Shown here piece by piece: positions 1 through 11,800 of a DNA stretch of 64,000 nt (position 1 is the stretch's first letter; every line of letters starts with the position of its first letter). The stretch covers positions 2,056,001-2,120,000 of the forward strand of contig OX335665.1 of NCBI GenBank assembly GCA_946894095.1. Direction: 5' to 3'. Below the pieces are notes generated by a model. That model worked only from the letters and a program-made list of their open reading frames with translations, did no database searches and had not been told where the DNA came from. The position numbers and the translations under genes are program-made. The DNA is from Incurvaria masculella. Its lineage: Eukaryota; Arthropoda; Insecta; Lepidoptera; Incurvariidae.

Positions 1-59
1 ATAGACATATTTACAAAAAAAAAAACCAAAACTACGTATGTTACAAAACTAGAATGAAG

Positions 60-198
60 CTTTTTGAAGTTATAATATTTTTTTTTTATCTGACACCGTT
101 TAGGTGTAGCGAAACGGTTGGGCCTGGAAGACGATTTCGCTAGTTTGATTGCAGTCGCAGTGCAAATTGCGCCTTGGCCAATGGACAAAGAATGCATT
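60..198 (+). repeat. Interspersed repeat copied at 10661-10790
   Basis: The block ending in cttggccaatggacaaag matches, in reverse orientation, the block at 10661-10790 (gtccattggccaagcc, then gcgaaatcgtcttccaa). Class unknown. It abuts the TTAA MITE at 201. Confidence 0.6.
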
Positions 199-200
199 TC

Positions 201-750
201 TTAAGGTGGCCCAACCCGGCGGCCTCAACTCATTTGCGGGCACGGTACAAAACCGTGCTGTTGCGCTCTGGGACCTTCTCTGTTTCCAAGAATAAGACAG
301 GCTCCGTGATGAGGAAGATGCAACCTGTCCACAAAAAAGACAATGTGCATAGTGTATGATTTGGTAAGATTTACGAAAATTTTAATTTCAAAACGACTTA
401 TAGCTAAAAGTAAACCACGACCGCTGTAGTCAAAAATCTAACAAAAACCAAATAAATTATAAATCTTGATTAAATAAGCTATGTCTGATGAGTAATCTTA
501 TTAAGATGTTCTTACTTTATAATTGCGTAATTCACCTCCAAAGTTATTGCATAAAACGCGCGCAAAATCCGAACTTTCGGACGTTACAACTTGGAAACCA
601 AACACAATTTTACAATGCCAATGGTCATCAGACATCTAGTTCAATCAAATAGAGCTATTTTGAGCAACATTTTGGATCTCTGTCAAGAAATATAGGCGTG
701 ATCTTCTTTCCCCTTTTGCATGGGGAGATGAGCGGGTTGGGCCACCTTAA
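201..750 (+). mobile_element. TTAA-flanked MITE, family 1
   Basis: 550 bp bounded by TTAA at 201-204 and 747-750. The ends are inverted repeats GGTGGCCCAACCCG and CGGGTTGGGCCACC. No coding capacity; the short ORF at 174-359 is a chance frame. TTAA targets are typical of piggyBac-type transposition (family knowledge). Other copies lie at 8704-9253, 13392-13861 and 20645-21473. Confidence 0.85.
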
Positions 751-1795
751 AATGTTCACACCTTATATTTCCAGTGACGTTACGATAGCCTTACATTTGC
801 TCTCGAATTCACTCACCGGCCAAATATTTCTTCACACCGAGTTTGAAGGACGGTAGTTGGTTATTTGGTGGAAAAACCTCAGGCAGGGAATGCATTACAT
901 AAGTAAACATACTTTTTCGTACTATGCAGGAACATTCCAACACAAATTCCAAACAAATTCGTACATTCCAAGGAATGTGTAATCTATGCATGTATAATCG
1001 ACCGTAAAGCAAGGACACATAAATTAAAGAAAGAGCCCAGTAAAAAGAACTACTGTACGAATATACTGCAAAGTCGGTTATACATACATAAATAACACAT
1101 ACCTTGGAATAATGCATTACATAGTTTACCGATCTGAAGGGTCGGTTATCACTTAGTTTTTAACAGTCGACAGTAAAGAAAGGGTACGGAGATAGAGCGT
1201 TATGCAGCTCCGAATTCTCTATGGAGAGACGGTAGAACACAGAGTGAAACCCTACACCCCTTCGGAGTTAGAGGGTTTCTAAATTATGGAATACCTCGGA
1301 GCCGTCGAAGACACTTATCGTGGTTTTATTGTCCCCTGTTAATAGTATTAATGGTTTCTCTGTAATGCTTAGTTACTGTGAGCTTTTCATTCAATCACTT
1401 GTAGACATAAACATGTTTTCTATAATCTCTTCATTATGCAAATGAAATGACTACGTCTGAGTGAACAAATATATTAATACCTGTTGACATCCTGTCATTA
1501 TTTTTTGTTCACACTTGTATAAGCTACCTACTCTTTGTGAAATTAATGTTATCATTCTATTATATTGTCGAACATGATGAGATAATTACAAATTGGTATG
1601 TCAGGACTTTTGAATTAATTATGACGGCCGCAATTTCGCCCATAATTTGATTAAATGCTCGTGTACCAACTGGGTTGGGCTCTACCCTCAGGTCAAAAAT
1701 TTAAAGTAGATGTTTTATCTAGCGCGCTTACCATTAGACCCTTATTACGGAACGCGAAATGAAGGTGCGGCAACTACCCCCAATCTAACAGATTT
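751..1795. other. No recognisable feature
   Basis: About 1 kb of AT-rich sequence downstream (in gene orientation) of the Hdc exons visible here. The 102-aa minus-strand frame at 809-1117 has no motif and I do not support it as a gene. Confidence 0.5.
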
Positions 1796-1829
1796 TGTAT
1801 GTCAGTAAGCTGTCAGCTGTGCCGCTTGC

Positions 1830-1937
1830 ATGGATGAGTTCATTGCTGAACGGAATTCTTCGTCACTACCCTCATCTGCGGCTGAACCTGCCCCCAGCTA
1901 CAATCTGCGCAGCCGACGACCTGCAGTTGACATCTGA
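1830..1937 (+). pseudogene. Possible C-terminal remnant of an LTR-retrotransposon polyprotein
   Basis: A 35-codon frame from an ATG at 1830 ends PAPSYNLRSRRPAVDI and a TGA. A Ser/Pro-rich tail with SYNLRSR is common at the C-terminus of insect Ty3/Gypsy or BEL polyproteins. The frame upstream is stopped at 1806. No LTR was identified next to it. Weak call based on one short motif. Confidence 0.3.
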
Positions 1938-1939
1938 CT

Positions 1940-2745
1940 GGACGAAGCGTCAGAGGTCCTCCAGGTCGCGTCGCGAATCCTGATGATGTCCACGTCGAAA
2001 CGTCGAGCTCAATAAATATGCTGAACACGGTTCATCCGTAAACTTAAAATAATATGTCGAACAACAGCGAAAATGTAAACAAATATAAGTGAAGAATTTT
2101 ATTACGAAACACACGCGCACCAGAATTTGCTATATTAATAGAGATAACACAAACATGACTGTTTAGTCCAAAATTGCAAGCCACTAGAAAGTAGTTTACC
2201 AGCTTCAGCTGTCAAAAAGAAGACAGTGAGTTGGCAATTTTCTGTGGTCGGTTGTCAATCGTGTGAATTCGTGTCCAGTTCATTTCGCATGGCGTTCCTC
2301 GCGTTTTGCCGACAAAAGCTAATATTTAGTGTGGTGCTTTGCCCAGGTATTGTGTAGTGGCCGGATAGCCTTCGTGTCCAGGGGTGGATCCAGGAGGAAT
2401 CGTCTTCTGCGAAACTGCGCGTGCTTCGAGACGCCGCCGGAACTCAACGCAACGCGAGGTTTGAGTGAGTTCCCGAGTCCTTTCCATACTCACGACCACG
2501 TCCGCCGGCACAGAAAACCATTCGACGGGGTATGTACTTACGCCTCTAAAACAATGACACTTCTCCTACAGTTTCTGTTCTGTGGCTCAACGATCTGGTA
2601 AGCAAGGTGTGTATGTCAGGTACTTTCTGCGAAGTGAAGTGAATGCCAAAGAGTTATATACTAAACCTATGGTCCTCAAATTAAGACGACACATGCTTTA
2701 CCACTATGGCCGCTTTAGAGAATACATAATTTGCTCTATATGAAC
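1940..2745. other. Hdc intron 6 sequence, nothing recognised
   Basis: Presumed intron following exon 6. GC is higher around 2290-2520 and there are short frames on both strands, but I recognise no domain, splice-bounded exon or known repeat. Confidence 0.45.
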
Positions 2746-2749
2746 TTAC

Positions 2750-2859
2750 CCAGAAAGGAACCAGCCCGTTGGCTTTGTCGGCCATGATGGCGTCCTCGAG
2801 TTTGTCTCCACGCATGCTCTGGTTCTCGTCGGACTCTACGTACCGCATTCGCACCAGCC
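2750..2859 (-). CDS. Hdc: Hdc coding exon 6, last one in the window
   Basis: 110 nt after CTGCGCAG. It encodes [17 protein letters not shown] through GLVPFW and ends at GTAAGT. The next expected stretch (TLGTTGS) is not found between 1 and 2749, so the next exon should lie beyond the left edge of the window. Confidence 0.92.
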
Positions 2860-5800
2860 CTGCGCAGTCCACATTATGGTACAGCTGTTGTATGGTCATA
2901 AACAGTGATACAGTTGTTATTCGGTAATTAGTAGCCTAGTGGCGCGGGGACTGGCCTAGCGTACCAGAGGTCTGGGTTCAATTCCTCGTCCCGACATGCA
3001 CCACTTTCTTTCTTTTTCTGAGTTCGATAAGTGCATTTCGTTACAAATGCGAGCTCCTCCATAGTTCGGAATCCATGTATAACTGTAGGTCCCCTTCCCC
3101 CACTAGGTGGTAAGGTTTAAGCCCGCCCGGGTTAGTACCATCGCATTGGATGAAAAGATGGTCGAAGCGGCAATGAAAATTTGTCCGTGTTTTCCATCCA
3201 GTTCAATGTAGCCGTGCTCATAAAGGGAAGGTCCTGACATGGCACCTAATTCCTTCGGGAATGTGGTGTATTGGGCTAATATCATAACGGTAGTTGTGTG
3301 GTATTAGCCATCCATGTCAGGTTGCATAAAAAAATAAAGAAAATATTAACATCACAGTTTTTACACCGTCAAGAGCGGTGGCATAGTTGTTACATTAGGG
3401 GTGGTGCAGTGGTTACACTGGCATTAGAGGTGGGACAGTTACCCCGTCAACAGTGGTGGTACAGTTGTGAGCAGTCCTATTACTGGAATTCAGCTGTCAG
3501 GAATCAAGAATCTTTCAGTCGAAAAAACCGCTTTTATAACGTTTGTCATAGCGATTTCTCGACAGAAAACCTTGAATAATTGAAATACCGTGTTCCGGAA
3601 TATTTTCGTCGAGAAGCCTTGATAACTGCTATAAAAGCGATTTTCTCGACTGAAAAATTCCTGATTCCTGAACGCGGAATTCCAAGAATAGGCTTACTGA
3701 TCGTTATTAGCGGAGATATATTAGATGCATGAAAGGACAAAACATCAAAATCAACGCCAACGTATGATTAAACACGCCATTTTGTATGGACAGTATGGAA
3801 GGAACTCCATGCAGTAAACTAAAAGTAACGTGTTTGACCACTGATTAACTCAGCCGTCTCTTCGTGCAATCGGGGCTTAGCCATTTACGGTATTATATTT
3901 TATGAGCGGTATTCCAGTTGTCAGACCATTATAAACTGTGGTTCAGTTGTCACGCCGTCATTTAAGTTGGGGCAGTACAGTGGCGGAAAAGTTGGTGTTG
4001 CATTTCACGAAGTACTTTGGTTATCGCTTGTTGTTATGTATCTCTTCCTTCACCAATATTATTTCCCTTGTTCTAATAGAATACTCGCGGTGTGTCGATG
4101 ATATTGCACCACGGTAATCCCAAATCATATATCGAATAATGCTTTTGAACAGAGCAGTACCAGATAAGGATGGGTACTACTTAACACAACGCCCTGTATG
4201 TTGATTATGAGAAAGGACTTACCAATGAGGCCGGCTTTCTCAACGGAAGAGTGCGCTTGGTCGGAGCAGTAGCATATGAGATGGCCGAGGAGCTCAGCCG
4301 CCTCCATGTCCGGGTTGAGTTTGGCAAGTTCAGCCAGAGCCTTCGTCCTGGCTGCGAGGAGACTGACCAGTGTTGCCTCACTGGCGGTGGTCTGGATAAA
4401 CACTTCGTTATGAGTCTTAGCCGAAACAACTAATTGCCATAGAATTACTGGACTTTCATTTTCATTTCAATTATACTTCTGTCACGGACTGATTGGTTTC
4501 TTCTCAGATTTAATTCAGCCAAGAAGACGTTGAAATACATTTAGGACCTAAAGGATACTGCCAGTTTTTTTTTATGTGGAGCCGTTTAAGACTAATAACA
4601 AAGAATAAAAGAAACAGCAAGACTCAATTCTATTGTGCTGGAAATAGATATTAATTTTGTAAAGAAAGTTGATGGCCTGATAATATAAATGTAAGTACTG
4701 GTAATGATTTTTTTAGTTGTAAAGCTGTCGACAACTAAACTACTGCTCAAAAAGATAGTTTTGATGTTCATTGTTCATTTAATTTCTTTTGGTAATCAAA
4801 CTACAGTATGTTAAAACACGATTAATTTAGTAAAGAAGAACCTGCGAAAAAACTTCTCTGATTTAATAATATGTTTCCATTCACATTTATGAAATAAGCG
4901 CTGAGACCTTAATGCTACTGTCGAACTCGAAAATCGTAGCACAGCTAAGACAAATAAAAAGAACAAACGTAACATCAACCTTCAGAGAAAAGGGAATAGA
5001 CCCTGAAATTACTGCTTCAAGATATAGAGTAATCGTTTTCTTTCTTTCACGTCCTTAATAGCTTCAAGTACTGCAATTCACTCAATGTTACCGAATCTAT
5101 AAACTAGAATGTAATTAAAACGCACATCAATTTTTAAAATCCCCAAATTAAGTTTTCCTAAATGTGTCCTCACCTGAATCACTCCACCGCCTGTGCTGTT
5201 GTCTTTCTCGTTGAGGAAAACATCAGGCAGTCCCAGCAGTTTTCCGAGCCAGTTCATAGCTATGGTCTCAAGTTCGGTACCCGCCGGCGAAGAAGCCTGG
5301 ATAACAAAGCAACATGGTTAACTTTCAGAACCGGTCCAATCACCACGCAGAAATATGTTTAGTTGATGGCAGAAGAACATTGTACGATAATTTTGCCATG
5401 AAAGTCATCATCTAAAATATTGATAGGACTTAAAAAAATACCAAATATCAGCAGGTGTGTTTACAATTCCATTTAATCCTTTACTGAGACCAATTTTATA
5501 TAATTTTAGCACAAAGGTTAAATGCAAGTTGGCTTACCCAAGTGAAGCAGAGCACGTTGAGAGCACTGGACAGCATGTCGCCCAGAATGGAAGGGTAGGA
5601 GGTGAGCGCTGGGAAGTAGGCGTGCATGTGAGGACTCTGCCAGTGGACGATCTGAAAGATATTGTTTTGATAAAGAAATTAAACAATGAAATGTTAACAA
5701 CATTTTCAATGGATTGAAGAAGGAATTTCAACATACTTTATAAAATAATAGAAAATATAAGAACACTATAAAGTATTACAATTCATCTTGTCATCTGTAA

Positions 5801-8800
5801 TTGTTTTAATCAATCGTTTGTGGATCCAGAAGATCAATTTCACTTATTTACTGAGTATGTTCTGAACGAGAGGCTCCGACTGAATCTTGAAAGGATATTG
5901 GGCACAAATCGAATTAATTTATTTTTAAGATACACGAAGCATTAGGAACGCCCGGGTCAAGCGAGTTCAGTGAAATTATATATTTTTTCAAGCTGTCATT
6001 GGCTCTAAGGAGTAACTGATAACTTCAAGAAAACTATATTCTTTAAGTCACTATTTCATTTCATTTCATTTATTTTTTCCACTTCTGGTAGTAAAACTAC
6101 ACTAAGTCATGTCACAATTTGATTGATCCGCGGATTCGATCAACCAGTGAAGAAGAACCCGCAAAGAAACTTAAGCTATGGGGCTGGTATAGGCGGTGAC
6201 GGCTTAGGTCCCAAATAAACAACTAGACAAAAAAAAACATACTTTACAAAATAACAGAAAATATTAGAACACTGTAAAGTATTGTAATTTATGTTGTCAT
6301 CTATGATTGTTTTAATCAATTGTTTGTGGTATTTATTTATAAAACCCATATTGGCACTATGAACACTTCACGTCCATTAAATGTTTTAACGTTCTTGGTT
6401 ACAGAATAGCCCTATATCTCCGCGTATCAACCTTTAGCAAGACAAGCATACTATGCGCCCTACTGTCCGTAGCTTAAGTGTGCCTTTTTGTCACCCTATC
6501 TGCCTATAGCATTGTTCCAAATTAAGCCGTTCCAGCGGTATAAGACCTGTATACGACTAGACTGTCTAGTATCACAACGACGCCCTCATATCTCAAATTC
6601 TCTCTACCTTCAGGACAGAAAACTTACCACCTCTATTTAGTCAACTCTTCATGTTTTTCGATTCTTTCACATCTCCCATAATCACCCAATTTTCCTCCTT
6701 GAAAACTTCCCGTCGCGCCATGGCATCCCAGGATCGCGGATGTTCTCTAGTTCGTCGGCGATATAATCTATCATTTTCACATATTCATCCCTTTCACTTC
6801 CCCCATAATCTTCTTTCACATCTTCCATAACCACCAGTTTCTCTTCCTAGAAAACTGAAGTTTAACTAGCAACTCACCCCTGGCATGATGTGGCTCTCCA
6901 CGTCGCGGAAGATGTCATCCCAGGACTCTGGCTCCGTGGGCGCTGCCGCGGGCAGCCGCCGGTGAAGGTACCCGGGCTGGACGTCCGGGTACACTCGTCG
7001 GTCGCGAATATTCTCCAAGTAGTCGGCGATGTAGTCTACCATTTCTTTCCCTGTAGTTAAAATTGAACAATTCAAATTCATTTTATTCTCCCAATAAACA
7101 CAAAATAAAACAAACACACAACAAGCATCAAAACATTGCTCAAAGAGGTGTAAATTTAATAATTAAAGTAGCAGAGACTTGAATCGAATACATTATTTTT
7201 TATTTATTTTATGTTGATAGAAAAGGAAAGAGGCTCAGCGATAGTGCTCTCGACTCACCTCGCGGGCAGACGAGAGCCACTGGTTTGCAGCCACCACCTT
7301 GCTCAGTAATGGTAATATAATGTACCGGTGTGGCACAGGGTAATGTTCTGAGACCTTGTTAATTCCATATTATCGTATGTTATATGTTATAATAGACCTT
7401 GAACGATAGCTGTAAAAATGACCCAGATCATCATCTGAATAGTTATACAATGTTTTTAATTTGAGTTACAGCGACATCTGTATTTCGAAGCATTGTAATC
7501 AGATTTAAAAAATAAACTGAAAAAGTATTGGTCGTGACATTCGTCGGAAGCAGGACAGGATTAATGAGTTAACAGTAATGTCGTATCCATTAAATACATA
7601 AAATTATACAACGTTTTCTCCATTTTTCTTTAATTCGAAACTACATATCAATGCAAAGACAAACAATGTTATAACTAATCATACGATGATATGGGTTTAT
7701 TAGTAAGAGGAAACAACTTTAAGCCTGGTTTTCAACAAGTGCTGATTTATTTCAATCAACACTTAAAGGGCCTTAATTACTAAATTGCTTATCTCGTGCT
7801 GGTATTGATTGCAAGCTGCTAAGAGAGGCCCTTAATATGTGGCGATTAAGCTAATCAGCAGTAGATGAAAAAGGCCCTAAGACTATAGTTCAAGGCTGGA
7901 ATTTAACCGGCAGTTATGCCTATCGCGGGTATTACGCCTAACAACTTCGCCACCGGCTCTATACCCATAATTTCAAATTATCACACAGTACCTCCTCCCG
8001 TGAAACCAAAGGAAGTCAAAGGGTTAATAATACATTATTTCAAAGTTAACACCAAGTGCTTAATATATTTAAATCAACACTTAAAGGGCCTTTGTTACTT
8101 AAGTGCTGATTATCTTCTACTGATATTGATTGCAAACTGCTAAGAAAGACCCTCAATATGTGGCGACAATCTAATAAGCAGTAGGTGAAAAAGGCCCTTA
8201 ACCTTTTTTGGAACCACAGGGTAGTGTGCTAATTATTTTTAATGAATTTTGGAATACACATTTTTGAATACAAATGTAAAGAAGAAACGCAACGGAGAAA
8301 AGCGCTCACACTTGCATCCATCAGTGCCGCACAATATTACATTATTTCCGGAGAGACAGCACACAACAATAGTTCGATTGTACATAACGAGGAAGTATCA
8401 CATAGCAGGATAAAGGAAATTACTTGGGAAAAACCTTACAAAGTTTCCTCGAGCAAATGTGCTGGAAGGTTTATAGAACAATGATATACCTAGGCGACAT
8501 TTAGTGACTTCATTTTTAAAGCGCGTCTAAAGTATTATTAAAAGCAAAACTGTTTACGTAAAATAATATTACTGTCGGTAGTAGGTTATCGATCGCGTGG
8601 ATAAATAATTTCAAAGATTTGAAAACATGTTTATTTATTAACACATATTTGTAACGATAAAAACATACAAAAATTTCATTCTTAACTCTTCCGGTGTGAG
8701 GTTTTAAGGTGGCCCAACCCGGCGGGCCTAACTCATTCGCGGGCACGGTACAAAACCGTGCTGTTGCGCTCTGGGACCTTCTCTGTTTCAAAGAATAAGA

Positions 8801-11800
8801 CAGGTTCCGTGATGAGGAAGATGCAACATGTCCACAAAAAAGACAATGTGCATAGTGTATGATTTGGTAAGATTTACGAAAATTTTAATTTCAAAACGAC
8901 TTATAGCTAAAAGTAAACCACGACCGCTGTAGTCAAAAATCTAACAAAAACCAAATAGATTATAAATCTTGATTAAACAAGCTATGTCTGATGACTAATC
9001 TTTTTAAGATTTTCTTACTTTATCATTGCGTAATCCACCTCCAAAGTTATTGTATAAAACGCGCAAAAAATTCAGATTTTCGGACCTTATAATTTAGAAA
9101 CCAAACACAATTTTACAATGCCAATGGTCATCAGACATCTAGTTCGATCAAATAAAGCTATTTTGAGCAAAATTTTGGATCTCTGACAAGAAATATAAGC
9201 GTGATCTTATTTCCCCTTTTGTATGGGGAGATGAGCGGGATGGGCCACCTTAATATCGAATAGCAGTTTAATTCATTAATGTACTTATTCAAACTTGTAG
9301 CCTATACCTTAGATGAAAAAGAAGCCTATATACGAAAAAATGTTTACAAAAAATTAGGCCAATTATAAGTTTGTATTTTAAACACAGCTACAGAGAAGAT
9401 AAACAGAGCGTACATGATATGTGAGGGTGTGCGTGTGTGTGTATGAGTAGTGTATATTTTGCTATAAGGGTGTATGTGTTAGTGTGAAAGTATGCGTGTT
9501 ACCAAAATATAAGAAGAGCAACAAAATTCCAGCAATTATAATTAATACCATTATTATTTTTATTTAATTTAGGGCTAATTTTTCAATGGTCTAATAATCA
9601 GACAGATAACTATTCATCCGTTATAGTAAGTCCAGGTTTTTATTAGTAAAATTAATAAAAACCTGAATTAATAAAAAAATTAATAAAAATTAATAAAATC
9701 ACTTAATTGTGATAAAAGATGTAATCCTCCGGCAATGACTATCCGTCTTTTGACAAATGTGAATTTGTACTATCAGTCCGATAAGTACTATCTGAGGATT
9801 GAAAAATCTGCTCTTAATTAAACCTTAACAATAATATTACATTCAGTAGTTAAGAGGCAATTAATATGGAGCGTAGATTTTAACACAACATTAAAAGAGG
9901 CTCTACGGTCTTGTGGAAGAATTACAGGAGATTAAGATCAGATTATTTTCAAATCTCAATCGAGATATTTTTATGTAATTCCTTTCCTCCTATTCGTAAT
10001 TTCTTTCTAGAACTAAAACCCTCAACAGTGTTCCCATCTAGCACCGGAAAGTCTATTATCGGATCCAAACATTGTCCATTGAGCGAGACACAATAGGGGT
10101 ACACACGTTGAGAAAATCTAGTGCCCTGAGTCTACTTTGTACGGTTGTTCCGTGCTCGCGAGTAAATCTACGATTGGCGTTGGAAAAGCTAGCTAGTAGA
10201 TTTTCCTACCTAATACGATTGTTTTATACCATCGTATTATTGTTTTACACCAATTTAGGCTGCCGTGAAGTCGCAGGAAATCTAAGATTTGAACATTTTA
10301 AGGATGTTCCGACCCATACAATGTTATTTTTTCACAGAACGCAAAAAGTATTGCACTTTAAGGCACGAATTCGTCAAAAATATTAAATATAGCCATAGTA
10401 GTTGCAGCGAAAACATATTCACAATTTCAGGTTTAATGGTTTCGTTGTAATTGCCGATTAGAAGTTTTACACCGTTAGATGGCGCTGTTGATTAAAAATC
10501 GTATTTAAATAAATTGTAACAAAACCAATAGTCCTGAAATTGTGAAATTGTTTTCGCTGCAAGTAATATGACTATATTGAACTTTTATTATTAATTCATG
10601 GCTTAAAGTGCAATACTTTTTGCGTTATGTGTGCAAACAACTTTATATGGGTCGGAACAGCGAAATGCATTTTGTGTCCATTGGCCAAGCCACAATTTTG
10701 CACGGCGACTGCCAATAAACTAGCGAAATCGTCTTCCAAACCCTAACGTTTTCCTACCCCTAAATGTTGTCAGATCTTAATCAATGAATTAATTAACGAA
10801 TTACATCGATTTGGTCGTTGTACGTTCTTCTAGGCCGCGTGGGCACGACACTTCCGCTCACTTCTGCTCTGTTAATTTGTTTCGTCATTAATTCGTTTCA
10901 TATGTGCAGTGCTTCCTCCTTTCGATTTCGATTTCGAAGTCGTTTCGATTCTAGTTACATCATTTTTTAATTGACATCGCTTTCTAATCAAGTCTTTTCG
11001 AAATTTGTCCGTTAGGTTGACTCCGCAAATATACTGCATTTATTTTACATTCGTGCCTTTTTAACCGACTTCAAAAAAGGAGGAGGTTATCAATTCGTCT
11101 GTATGTTTTTTTTTTTGTTTTTTTTTTATGTTTGTTACCTCATAACTTTTGCCTGGGTGAACCGATTTTGATGATTATTTTTTTAAATGATAGCTAGTGC
11201 TTCCCAAGTGGTGGTGGTGGTTTAATTTGGTTAAGTTCTGACAATGATATCCATGAGAAAATCATAAAAATCTTAAATTTATATTAAGATGTGCGCGACA
11301 AATCGACGAATAACTCAATATAACGCCAACCGATTTCAGTGATTCTTTTTTTATTGGAAAGGACGTGTACAAATTTACTTCAGATTCACTAAAAATAAAC
11401 AATTAAAAAAACAAATTTAACAAAAAAATAACCGACTTCAAAGGAAAAGCACTAAAAAGTAAAAAATAATTTTCATTTTTGTAGTTACGATTTCTGTAAT
11501 TTTTTGAGTCGGTATCAGCCAAGGTTAGGTTAGGTTAGGTTAGGTTAGGTTCTCTTGATTGGCGCAGCGCGTGCCCGGCTGACGCCGACTCAAAAAATAA
11601 CAGAAATCGTAACTACAAAAATGAAAATTATTTTTTTCTTTTTAGTGCTTTTCCTTTGAAGTCGGTTATTTTTTTTGTTAAATTTGTTTTTTTCTGGCAT
11701 ACCCTCACTTACCTTACTTACCTCTACCTCACTCCTCCGTGGGCATACCAAATCTCAATGTATTTTGTTCAAGTTATTTTTCCACGGTCATGATAATAGC

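Noticed and set aside
809..1117. 102-codon minus-strand frame as a gene
   Set aside because: Low-complexity aromatic-rich translation with no domain and no splice or promoter support.
2329..2601. 90-codon plus-strand frame as a gene
   Set aside because: No motif, overlapping minus-strand frame of similar quality, and located in a presumed Hdc intron.
11521..11553. Telomere end
   Set aside because: Only six TTAGG units, inside a palindrome in the middle of an intron.
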